In this document: one piece after another, positions 21,931 through 28,356 of the stretch
Layout of the letters: every line of letters begins with the position of its first letter
How positions within the stretch are numbered: position 1 is the stretch's first letter
Origin: a virus
Virus record (IMG/VR): IMGVR_UViG_3300047550_004999
Location: 1 to 29,532 of that record
Length of the DNA: 29,532 nucleotides
Reading direction: 5' to 3' (one strand)
Made by a program: the position numbers and the translations under genes
The notes under the pieces: model-generated
The model's input: only the letters and a program-made list of their open reading frames with translations
Told to the model about the DNA's origin: nothing
The model's database searches: none

Positions 21931-24300
21931 ATGGAAATCACAAACAAAATCCCGATGGAAATGCGCGCCGTGGATCAGTGGGTCTGCTGGAGATTTGAGC
22001 AGCGAGGCAACTCGCGACCTACAAAGATTCCGATTGATGCCAAGAGCGGCAGACTGGCAAATGTCAATGATCCCGGCACTTGGTCTAGTTATCAGCAAGT
22101 CGTGGACACCTTTGGTCACGGGGGTGTCAGCGGAATCGGATTTGTCTTGACGCAAGCAGATCCGTTTTGCTTTATCGATTTGGATTCAACCGATAATCCA
22201 GAAGAAATTGCTGCTCAGGTAGAGATCAGCAATTCGATTCATTCTTACCAAGAGATCAGTCCTGGCGGTGGTTTGCACATCATTTGCAAAGGGACTGTTC
22301 CCTGCGGTCGTCGCAAGGGAAAGATTGAAATTTATTCTTCGCAACGATATCTCACGATGACTGGCATCGCGTGGAAGGAATGCGAGATAACTTTTCAGCA
22401 GGGTAAGATTTCGCAGATCTGGGAAAGCCTCGGATCAGAAGAAATTCAAAAGGCTCGGTACGATGGCAATTCCCCACAGATAGCTGACGATCAGCAAGTG
22501 ATCAACATGGCGAGCGCCGCTCAAAATGCTGAGAAGTTCCTGAATTTGTGGCACGGAAATTTCGGCAAGTATTACGCGAGTCAATCCGAAGCCGACCTGG
22601 CGTTGATCAATATCTTGGCATATTACACTCAAAACCGGGAACAGGTCGCGAGACTGTTTCGGTTTTCTGCTCTTGGTCAGCGTCAGAAAGCTTCGCGGGA
22701 TTCTTACGTTAACGTGATGATCGAGAAGGCATTTGATCAGCTTGTTCCACCGATTGATCTGAGCGCTATTCAAAACCAGATCAGATTGTTTCGGTCTGAA
22801 AACAAGCAGAATCCGATTGTGGTCGAGGAGAGGAATTTTCCGAACATGATTGAACGCAGGCCGATAAAGATTGAGGAAACCCAAAAGAGGGATTCCGACA
22901 TTTATTCGGTTCCTCCGGGATTGCTCGGTGACATTGCTCAGTGGATTTACCAGTCGGCACCTCGGCCTGTTCCGCAAATCGCCCTGGCGGGCGCTATTGG
23001 CCTTATGGCAGGGATTTGTGGCAGATCCTACAACGTCAGTTCTACCGGACTCAATCAGTATGTCATGCTCCTCGGAAATACCGGTGTTGGCAAAGAAGCG
23101 ATCAGCAGTGGCATCAGCCGGTTGATTGACATCATCCGCTTTCAAATGCCGCAGATTGTGGATTTTATTGGACCTTCGGATCTGGCTTCAGGTCAAGGTC
23201 TGATCAAATGCCTATCCGATCATCCCACCAAAAGCCTTGTTTCGATTATGGGTGAGTTTGGGATTCGACTTCAGCAAATCAGTTCGCCAAAAGCAATCGG
23301 GGCAGACTCGATGTTGAAAAGAGTTCTCTTGGACCTGTTCAATAAATCAGGTCGAGGGAATGTTGTTCGGTCAACTGCCTACAGCGACTCGGAGAAAAAT
23401 ACGAAGTCGATTGAATCGCCAGCTTACTCGATCATCGGTGAGAGTGTTCCCGAGAAATTTTACGAGGCAATCGACGAGGATATGATCAGCAGCGGGTTGC
23501 TGCCCAGATTCCTGGTGATTGAATATCTCGGCAATCGCCCGCCTTTGAACGAGAACCATAACGGAGTCTATCCCTCGCAGCAATTGGTTCAGGGCATCTG
23601 CAATCTGGCGACTCAGAGTTTGCAGCTGATCAATACTCGGCAAGTGATCGATATCAAGTTCTCGAAAGAGGCTTTGGAATTTTTGCGCAAGCTGAATGAC
23701 GAATGTGACTCGCGGATTAACGGCAGCAAGGCAGACATCATCAGAAACCTTTGGAACAGGTGCCACATCAAGACGATGAAGCTTGCGGCTTTGGTCGCAG
23801 TTGGCATCAATCCTTACGATCCGTGCATCGACCTGGATGCAGCGCAGTGGGCAGAAAAGATTGTGCGAGACGATATCGAAAGGATTTCTGAGCGGTTCCA
23901 TGCAGGGCGAATTGGCGAGTCTGGCAGCGAAGGTGAGCAGATGCGTGAGGTAATGCGAGTGGTGATTGATTACGTCACCCAAGACTTTGAGGAACTTGCT
24001 CAGTATGGCAGCAAAATCTCGATGGCAATGCACGACAGCTTCATCGTGCCTTACTTTTATCTCAGCCGCCGGTTGATCAACACGAAGCTGTTTCGCAAAG
24101 ATCCAATTGGCAGCACCCGCGCAATAAAAAGGGCAGTTCAAAACCTCGTCGATAATGCCGACTTGGCTAGACTGCCCGCGCCACAAGTGATGACGAATTT
24201 TGGCTTTTCTGGGGAATGCTACATCCTATCGAACATGGAAACTCTCGAAGCAGCGAAACGGACCAGAATCAATCGGCTCGGTGTCAATAGATTGACTTGA
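21931..24300 (+). CDS. Primase-polymerase fused to a DUF3987-type helicase
   Basis: A 789-residue replication protein. The N-terminal part matches archaeo-eukaryotic primase-polymerases of the phage NrS-1 type: DQWVCWRFEQR and PTKIPIDAKSG at the start, catalytic D83 and D85 in FIDLDS, SPGGGLHIICKG with H116, and KIEIYSSQRYLTMTG with E133 and R139. The C-terminal part is a DUF3987-like ATPase with Walker A GNTGVGKE (382-389), a Walker B-like strand SLVSIMGEFG and a sensor-like SPAYSIIGES. The combination can prime and unwind at an origin. It is on the opposite strand from the polymerase, SSB and other replication genes. The start lies seven bases after the HTH stop with only a weak ribosome site. 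Confidence 0.87.
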   Translation: MEITNKIPMEMRAVDQWVCWRFEQRGNSRPTKIPIDAKSGRLANVNDPGTWSSYQQVVDTFGHGGVSGIGFVLTQADPFCFIDLDSTDNPEEIAAQVEISNSIHSYQEISPGGGLHIICKGTVPCGRRKGKIEIYSSQRYLTMTGIAWKECEITFQQGKISQIWESLGSEEIQKARYDGNSPQIADDQQVINMASAAQNAEKFLNLWHGNFGKYYASQSEADLALINILAYYTQNREQVARLFRFSALGQRQKASRDSYVNVMIEKAFDQLVPPIDLSAIQNQIRLFRSENKQNPIVVEERNFPNMIERRPIKIEETQKRDSDIYSVPPGLLGDIAQWIYQSAPRPVPQIALAGAIGLMAGICGRSYNVSSTGLNQYVMLLGNTGVGKEAISSGISRLIDIIRFQMPQIVDFIGPSDLASGQGLIKCLSDHPTKSLVSIMGEFGIRLQQISSPKAIGADSMLKRVLLDLFNKSGRGNVVRSTAYSDSEKNTKSIESPAYSIIGESVPEKFYEAIDEDMISSGLLPRFLVIEYLGNRPPLNENHNGVYPSQQLVQGICNLATQSLQLINTRQVIDIKFSKEALEFLRKLNDECDSRINGSKADIIRNLWNRCHIKTMKLAALVAVGINPYDPCIDLDAAQWAEKIVRDDIERISERFHAGRIGESGSEGEQMREVMRVVIDYVTQDFEELAQYGSKISMAMHDSFIVPYFYLSRRLINTKLFRKDPIGSTRAIKRAVQNLVDNADLARLPAPQVMTNFGFSGECYILSNMETLEAAKRTRINRLGVNRLT

Positions 24301-24388
24301 TGAAAATCGCGATGGCAATTACAAGGTAGGCTATCGCCCCGAGAAAATATCCGAAGTTTTGTTCGTTCTTATTGGTTCGTCGTGCCAT
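24284..24388 (-). CDS. 34-residue membrane micro-protein
   Basis: A short frame with a strong ribosome site (GAAAGGATTTG) before ATG 24388. It reads MARRTNKNEQNFGYF, then a hydrophobic helix LGAIAYLVIAIAIFI, and ends KSIY. The basic N-terminus followed by one helix predicts an inner-membrane protein with the N-terminus inside. It overlaps the end of the preceding leftward gene by 20 bases and the 3' end of the primase gene on the other strand by 17. The ribosome site makes it the best supported of the three micro-proteins in this window. No function is recognisable. Confidence 0.6.
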   Translation of the reverse strand: MARRTNKNEQNFGYFLGAIAYLVIAIAIFIKSIY

Positions 24389-24584
24389 AAATTTCAAATC
24401 CTTTCACGTTGATGGAGTTCAAAACGGACTCGAATGCTCGGTGGTATTCACCGACACCGCAGCGCAGACCTTTGGTCGGAGTACACTGCTTCAGACATTC
24501 CCGGCTTGCGCCGACCGTGCCTGACTTTTGCATTTCGCGAATCGTCGCGAGGATGTTGGTTCTTAAAATCTCTTCGCTAGTCAT
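24369..24584 (-). CDS. Small uncharacterised protein
   Basis: A 71-residue protein beginning with a helix (SEEILRTNILATIREMQKSG), followed by a cysteine-containing loop (CLKQCTPTKGLRC) and a second helix (EYHRAFESVLNSINVKG). Its ATG overlaps the previous stop (ATGA), so it is coupled to that gene. The three cysteines could bind metal, but the spacing is not a known finger. I do not recognise a family. Confidence 0.55.
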   Translation of the reverse strand: MTSEEILRTNILATIREMQKSGTVGASRECLKQCTPTKGLRCGVGEYHRAFESVLNSINVKGFEIYGTTNQ

Positions 24585-24826
24585 CGAATAATTTCTCCCG
24601 GTAATGAGTCAAAGAATCTGCGCGCGGCAGAAAGGGAATCGTAGCTATTTTGGTATATCGGGCTCTTTGCCTGCTCAGTGGTGTCGATCACGCGCACCAC
24701 GAACACGCCTCCCGAGAACATCAGCACGGAATACACATCGCAGTCGATTGGTCGCGATGAATCTGTGGACTTGTGTTCGGTTTGACCGGCAAGGAATGCG
24801 GTCAGGTTTGGTCGAAGATTTGCCAT
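24581..24826 (-). CDS. Small uncharacterised protein
   Basis: An 81-residue protein starting MANLRPNLTAFLAG, with a strand pair (CDVYSVLMFSGGVFVVRVID) and a helix (SYDSLSAARRFFDSL). An alternative start at 24871, preceded by AGGTCAA, would add 15 residues. Neither start has a strong ribosome site. The layout suggests a small alpha-beta fold. It is coupled to the next gene by an ATGA overlap. The 197 bases upstream hold only a weak GC hairpin (24991-25010) without a T-run. Confidence 0.55.
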   Translation of the reverse strand: MANLRPNLTAFLAGQTEHKSTDSSRPIDCDVYSVLMFSGGVFVVRVIDTTEQAKSPIYQNSYDSLSAARRFFDSLPGEIIR

Positions 24827-25023
24827 AAAATGCCATTTCTGCCCGACTGGGCTGAAAATTGACCTCCGCATTTGACCTATAACGAGCGATCTCGGGTCGG
24901 CTCGATGTTTGACCCGCCCGAAATTATCGTGCGTCAGACGGTCAACCCAACTCCACAACTTTAATCACTACTGCAAAGCTACAGACCGTCGAGCCCGCAT
25001 TCGCAGGCTCTCAGGTCAGTACC

Positions 25024-25719
25024 CTAAACCGTGTATTCGTTTTCAATTGCGAAACGGTACAGGTAACGTTCTAACTCTTCGAGATTGTCGCTGCGATATT
25101 CATCTCGACCGATCAGCAAATACCAACGACCTTCTTCAAGGTTCGTTGAATTGCTTTTCCATGACTGCGTGTCTTCAATGCTAAGATCATCGCAATACAA
25201 TCGCCCTGAAACGCCCAAAAGTGTTTCTTCGCCAATCGCCTCCCCGATGTTTTGGCAATCACGACCAGTCTGGCGGAATTGCGCAAACGTCATGACTTCA
25301 ACCTCGCGCCAATTCAGGTGGGCATAATCCCAGAGATCATCGTCTTCGTTAACACCTGATGCCCACACTGATGCCAACAACAGCAGCATATTGGAATCGC
25401 AGAAATCGTCGGGATAAGCTTCGCCAGATAGCAATTTTGCCATCTGCTCTGCGGTCACGGTCGATTCCAGCAATCGCCGGTAATGTCTTGCAGCTTCAAT
25501 TCGCATTTGCTTGCGATTAGAATTGCCAGCTTGAGCAATCGTCACGGATTCAGGAGCAGCCTTGCACAGCGCGTCGAAGAAATCCAATCCAAGTCGAACA
25601 TCAGACTTTGATATGTTTTCGTTCTGGTCGATGCAGAGCAGGTTGTCCATCAGATTTGCAATCGTCTTGGAACCGCAGGTCTTGCGCAAAAGTTCGGCTA
25701 GTTCGTTCAATTTGTTCAT
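25024..25719 (-). CDS. Uncharacterised protein, 231 residues
   Basis: Starts at ATG 25719, preceded by AAAGGAAACAC and overlapping the upstream stop (TAATG). The protein is helical and acidic, with no membrane segment or signal peptide. It contains KTIANLMDNLLCIDQNENIS, RLLESTVTAEQMAKLLSGEA, a hydrophobic helix SNMLLLLASVWASGVNEDDD, and a C-terminal part with strands (GRLYCDDLSIED, GRWYLLIGRDEYRS). I do not recognise a family. It is coupled to the 193-residue protein upstream, and the two probably act together. Confidence 0.62.
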   Translation of the reverse strand: MNKLNELAELLRKTCGSKTIANLMDNLLCIDQNENISKSDVRLGLDFFDALCKAAPESVTIAQAGNSNRKQMRIEAARHYRRLLESTVTAEQMAKLLSGEAYPDDFCDSNMLLLLASVWASGVNEDDDLWDYAHLNWREVEVMTFAQFRQTGRDCQNIGEAIGEETLLGVSGRLYCDDLSIEDTQSWKSNSTNLEEGRWYLLIGRDEYRSDNLEELERYLYRFAIENEYTV

Positions 25720-26300
25720 TACAGTGTTTCCTTTTTCCAGAGATCCCAAGCAGCATTCCACTCAGCGTTTTGCTTGTCGTCGTTCACATCGCAGTGGCCG
25801 TCGAGATCTTCGAAGACCTCAAGCATTACCTCGTTCGCGTCGAGAAAGTCGTGCGAATGGCAGACGTTTGAATTCTGCTCTTCGCGATTCAATTTCAGGA
25901 CTTGGTTGTACTTCACAGATCCCAAATCGCATCGCAGTTTGTAGTCAAACAACCACGCGATAATTTTGGCTCGTTCATTCAAGTCGCGGAATGCCCATTT
26001 GCGCCACATCTCAACGTGTTCGATAACGTCTTGTGGTTTGTTGGTCGAGAAAATCGGGTTCAGTTCCCCTTCTTGGTTTCGATTGAACAGGCCGAATACA
26101 TTTTGACTTTGGCAGTTAAGTTCGCGACTATCGGGATCTGCGTAGTCAACGAAGAGGATAAATGCGCCGTTTGACAATTTCGGGCAGCAGTCGCCACCGT
26201 AGCTGTCGTCGATGAAACCAAATCGTTTCAAGTCGCGCTCCATTTGCCGGAACAATTCCAGATTGTCGAACCCTCCGAATTGATTAGTTACAGTCTGCAT
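25719..26300 (-). CDS. Uncharacterised protein, 193 residues
   Basis: Starts at ATG 26300, with AGGAGAAC upstream. The N-terminus has a loop with two adjacent cysteines (DDSYGGDCCPKLSNG) followed by a strand AFILFVDYADPDSREL. A middle helical region follows (DVIEHVEMWRKWAFRDLNER), and the C-terminus is rich in Asp, Asn and Trp (NDDKQNAEWNAAWDLWKKE). Strongly acidic overall. Acidic small proteins in early phage regions are sometimes DNA mimics or host inhibitors, but nothing here proves that. It is followed directly by the 231-residue gene. Confidence 0.62.
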   Translation of the reverse strand: MQTVTNQFGGFDNLELFRQMERDLKRFGFIDDSYGGDCCPKLSNGAFILFVDYADPDSRELNCQSQNVFGLFNRNQEGELNPIFSTNKPQDVIEHVEMWRKWAFRDLNERAKIIAWLFDYKLRCDLGSVKYNQVLKLNREEQNSNVCHSHDFLDANEVMLEVFEDLDGHCDVNDDKQNAEWNAAWDLWKKETL

Positions 26301-26314
26301 CGTTGTTCTCCTGA

Positions 26315-26560
26315 TTAGTAGCTGGTTGGAAAGAATGCCTTGGTTTCGCGTTTGATGCCTGTCTTGTGATATGCGACGACTTCATCGTGGGCAATTTCAC
26401 AAAGTTCTTTGATGGTCGCTGCCGACTTCCAGCCGGTCTTGGTCAGAACGTCAAAATGCGCATCGTCTGCGACATCAATCTCACAACCGAGGAGCGTGAG
26501 AGTTGTGCAGGCCCAAGTAAAATTTCGGCGTTGGATGACTTTCTTTCGATTTGGTTTCAT
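26315..26560 (-). CDS. Small uncharacterised protein
   Basis: An 81-residue protein starting at ATG 26560, preceded by AGAGGTTCC. A longer frame upstream has no ribosome site. The N-terminus is basic (MKPNRKKVIQRRNF), followed by strands and helices (LTLLGCEIDVADDAHFDVLT, SAATIKELCEIAHDEVVAYH). It could be a small nucleic-acid-binding protein by its basic start, but I see no specific motif. It lies 14 bases before the acidic 193-residue gene. Confidence 0.6.
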   Translation of the reverse strand: MKPNRKKVIQRRNFTWACTTLTLLGCEIDVADDAHFDVLTKTGWKSAATIKELCEIAHDEVVAYHKTGIKRETKAFFPTSY

Positions 26561-26603
26561 GTTGGAACCTCTGAAAAGTAGAAGGTAGCTGCCATCGTCA
26601 GAC

Positions 26604-26640
26604 CGCCCGCACAACCGGGCGATGACACCCCGAGGGGTGT
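26604..26640 (-). other. Two adjacent GC hairpins between genes
   Basis: CGCCCG pairs with CGGGCG (26604-26609 with 26616-26621) and ACACCCC pairs with GGGGTGT (26625-26631 with 26634-26640). They lie just after the first gene of the leftward accessory operon and upstream of the second. There is no T-run on the - strand, so they may set mRNA stability or processing rather than end transcription. Confidence 0.45.
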
Positions 26641-26646
26641 TTCGGC

Positions 26647-27198
26647 TTAAGTTCCGAGAATTGCTTTTCGCCACTGGTCACCGGCAACCGAGGAGGTTTT
26701 GCCTTTGGACTGGTTAAAAACCAGCACTTGGCAGAAGGTGTCGCAGTGGTCAGCGAACCGGCGGGCAACCTCGCGATTTGCCTGCTGCTGGTCTTTGGCG
26801 ATTCGGTACAGATTGTCGGACTCTTGAAATTTCCAGTAGTCCGGCGCGTCAGGGTACGGCACCAGAGCGAACGATTCCGCGAGCATCTCCAGCTGCATCG
26901 TCGCGTTGATGATTGTGCCGAGGTAGCTGCTGGACTTGCCCATGTGGTAATGGAGCAGCTTGCAGAAGGTAGCTTTGAGGCATCTTTCGCGGGCGGCTTC
27001 GTCGATGGCTCCCTTGTCAACGTAGCCGGTCCAAGACAGCGGTCTGGCGCGGGTCTTGGTTTGGGCTTCATTGAAGCAACCGGCGAAACCTCGTCGCATC
27101 AAATCGACTTCGGCATCGGTCGGCACAAAACCGTTGACCCGGCGGCAGAGAACGAGGATTTGGTCGAACAACTCATTAACCGGCAATTTGGCTTGCAT
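26647..27198 (-). CDS. Uncharacterised protein, first gene of the leftward accessory operon
   Basis: A 183-residue protein starting at ATG 27198 with ACGGAGATC as ribosome site; the frame is open further upstream, but no better start exists. It is mostly helical: NELFDQILVLCRRVNGFVP, VDLMRRGFAGCFNEAQTKTR, ATFCKLLHYHMGKSSSYL, MQLEMLAESFALVPY and REVARRFADHCDTFCQVLVF. It has no membrane segment. I do not recognise a family. It is the first product of the operon behind a structured GGA-rich leader, so it is the gene most exposed to leader-based control. Confidence 0.65.
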   Translation of the reverse strand: MQAKLPVNELFDQILVLCRRVNGFVPTDAEVDLMRRGFAGCFNEAQTKTRARPLSWTGYVDKGAIDEAARERCLKATFCKLLHYHMGKSSSYLGTIINATMQLEMLAESFALVPYPDAPDYWKFQESDNLYRIAKDQQQANREVARRFADHCDTFCQVLVFNQSKGKTSSVAGDQWRKAILGT

Positions 27199-27203
27199 CG
27201 AAA

Positions 27204-27336
27204 GATCTCCGTGTTCCCGAGCGGGCAAAGATTGTGGTTTTCGTCTGAAAATGTCCCGCTCGGGCATTTCTCGACGTTTTGACAGATTTTGAGATTCTGC
27301 CAGATCTCCAGATCTTGGGGTTTCCCGAGGATCTCC
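27204..27336 (-). repeat. GGAGATC boxes in the leftward leader RNA
   Basis: Read on the - strand, GGAGATC occurs at 27336-27330, 27309-27303 and 27210-27204; the last copy is the ribosome site of the first gene. A related GAGATC lies at 27409-27404. The whole leader (27457-27199) contains nine GGA triplets, the core recognised by CsrA-type proteins. Confidence 0.5.
27216..27264 (-). other. Long-loop hairpin next to the ribosome site
   Basis: CCCGAGCGGG (27216-27225) and CCCGCTCGGG (27255-27264) form a perfect 10-bp GC-rich stem around a 29-nt loop. On the - strand it ends five bases before the GGAGATC ribosome site of the first accessory gene, so it can influence ribosome access. Confidence 0.6.
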
Positions 27337-27457
27337 GGTTTCCCCACAAGTCTCGGTTTGCCGGTGTTTTGCCGTCAAATCCTGAGATTCCTGGGTCTTT
27401 GCAGATCTCACAAATCGCACGTTTGCAGCGAAATGCGAGAAGTCTCAAAACATTAAA

Positions 27458-27485
27458 AGTCTAATCGGTAATTTGATCGAGTCAA
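27458..27485 (-). promoter_or_regulatory. Leftward promoter of the accessory operon
   Basis: On the - strand there is TTGACT (27485-27480), a 16-bp spacer, and TAGACT (27463-27458). It lies about 260 bases upstream of the first gene, leaving a long leader. The -35 box resembles that of the replication operon promoter (TTGACG). Confidence 0.5.
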
Positions 27486-27495
27486 CTGGAGTTTA

Positions 27496-27522
27496 TCCAA
27501 AAATTGTGTTTCAATTTTTGGA
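27496..27522. promoter_or_regulatory. 11-bp inverted repeat with CCAAAAA/TTTTTGG arms
   Basis: TCCAAAAATTG (27496-27506) and CAATTTTTGGA (27512-27522) are perfect inverted arms around TGTTT. The centre is about 24 bp upstream of the leftward -35 box, close to the geometry of the similar palindrome at 21640-21654. It is a likely binding site for a shared regulator. Confidence 0.6.
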
Positions 27523-27758
27523 AAGTCTTAAATTCAAAAGGGGAATCGTTTGAATCGGCTCCTCGGAGAGGGTCGATTTTCCCTTGCCGCACGGGAAATG
27601 CGGCGGTTTCTCCTGACGGCAGGGGTGATACAAAACATACAAAATATGTTGAGGTCGAAATCGCTCTTGCCGTCAAAAGGAAATGCGGGGTTTTTTGTGG
27701 CAAAACATACGGTTATAAAGAATATGGTGAATTTTTGCCTGTTCTGCTGGCAGGAAAA

Positions 27759-27788
27759 GGGATTTTGCCCTAGGGGGATTTTGCCCTA
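27759..27788 (+). repeat. Tandem GGGATTTTGCCCTA repeat
   Basis: Two exact copies of GGGATTTTGCCCTA (27759-27772 and 27775-27788) are spaced 16 bp apart. GGG and CCC at the ends of each unit make each copy partly self-complementary. It lies directly before the AGCGCT array. Confidence 0.6.
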
Positions 27789-27797
27789 TTACCGTAG

Positions 27798-27863
27798 AGC
27801 GCTTTTTAAGCGCTTTTTAGCGCTTTTTAAGCGCTTTGAAGCGCTTTTTACTAGTATAGCGCT
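27798..27863. repeat. Helically phased AGCGCT array (iteron-like)
   Basis: The palindrome AGCGCT occurs at 27798, 27809, 27819, 27830, 27840 and 27858. The first five steps are 11, 10, 11 and 10 bp, which averages 10.5 bp, one helical turn. Most copies are followed by TTTTTA or TTTGA. All the first five sites would face the same side of the DNA. Confidence 0.72.
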
Positions 27864-27870
27864 AGTAAAA
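27846..27870. repeat. Inverted repeat closing the AGCGCT array
   Basis: TTTTACTAG (27846-27854) and CTAGTAAAA (27862-27870) are perfect 9-bp inverted arms around a 7-base loop that includes part of the last AGCGCT. The AT-rich tract begins directly after it. Confidence 0.6.
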
Positions 27871-28064
27871 TAAGGGGATTTTTATATCTATATATAGGTT
27901 ATATTTGCCATATTTTCGTTAAAAACAGGCCATTTTCCCTTGTAGGCATAATCGATACGACCCGTATTCGCCCCCTAACCGGCAGATATCCCCCTGACGG
28001 CAGGATCTGCCCGTTTGATACGCACGCCCTAACCGTTAAAATCGGCCTTTTATTGGCACGCGAT

Positions 28065-28094
28065 TTGCATTGTAAAATTTTCGGGAAATATATT
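28065..28094 (+). promoter_or_regulatory. Candidate rightward promoter of the GP88 unit
   Basis: TTGCAT (28065-28070), an 18-bp spacer, and TATATT (28089-28094), about 75 bases before the first gene. The match is moderate but it is the best sigma70-like pair in the region. Confidence 0.42.
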
Positions 28095-28169
28095 TAATTT
28101 TCCGTTACCGTTTGACGATCTAACGGTTATAGTTGATGCAGTTCGAAACAATTACACGGAGTAAAAACG

Positions 28170-28355
28170 ATGAATAGCTTACTTGAATCGATTGATCACG
28201 TTCTGATTTCGGTTTACCAGCACAATTCCGAGGCGGATTTGCTGCGATCCTGTTTGCTGCGACTGCGGGCAAACGTGCAGGGCGACGATCGCGAGTTTGA
28301 TGATTTGCTTGCCGAATTGCAAGCAAATGCGACCAGAGTAGGAAAGGGCGAATAG
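28170..28355 (+). CDS. Small helical protein upstream of GP88
   Basis: A 61-residue protein with a good ribosome site (CACGGAGTAAAAACG) before the ATG. It is predicted all-helical: LLESIDHVLISVYQHNSEAD, LLRSCLLRLRANVQGDD and FDDLLAELQANATRV. It ends one base before the start of the GP88-like gene, so the two are co-transcribed and probably work together. No family recognised. Its base composition is intermediate between the AT-rich block on its left and the GC-rich gene on its right. Confidence 0.68.
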   Translation: MNSLLESIDHVLISVYQHNSEADLLRSCLLRLRANVQGDDREFDDLLAELQANATRVGKGE

Positions 28356-28356
28356 C

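Larger units (their letters stand above)
27370..28002. repeat. Four TGACGGCA motifs in the gene-free block
   Basis: TGACGGCA occurs on the + strand at 27614-27621 and 27995-28002, and on the - strand at 27377-27370 and 27675-27668. Four copies of an eight-base word in about 630 bases is more than expected by chance and suggests a protein-binding site. Confidence 0.4.
27523..28169. other. Gene-free block, candidate replication origin
   Basis: No frame here has a ribosome site, plausible composition and a family match. The block holds a GCCGCA/TGCGGC hairpin (27586-27604), two CAAAACATAC copies (27631 and 27702 areas), a tandem 14-base repeat, a phased AGCGCT array, a very AT-rich tract (about 27871-27920) and several CTAACGG/CTAACCG motifs up to 28130. 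Repeats next to an AT-rich tract are the usual make-up of phage and plasmid origins. The primase-helicase and other replication genes are in the same genome, but no initiator binding is proven. Confidence 0.45.

Noticed and set aside
23371-24186. 271-codon leftward frame inside the primase-helicase gene
   Set aside because: Antisense shadow of a well-supported gene; no recognisable motif and no ribosome site.
24991-25010. Hairpin GAGCC/GGCTC as a terminator after the 231-residue gene
   Set aside because: Only five stem pairs plus a mismatched interior and no T-run on the - strand.
27504-27773. An 89-codon rightward frame in the gene-free block
   Set aside because: No ribosome site, odd residue composition, no family resemblance, and it runs through hairpins and repeats. 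A second frame overlaps it equally well.
27798-27863. AGCGCT array as a CRISPR
   Set aside because: Units are 10-11 bp with no spacers of variable sequence; this is an iteron-like pattern.
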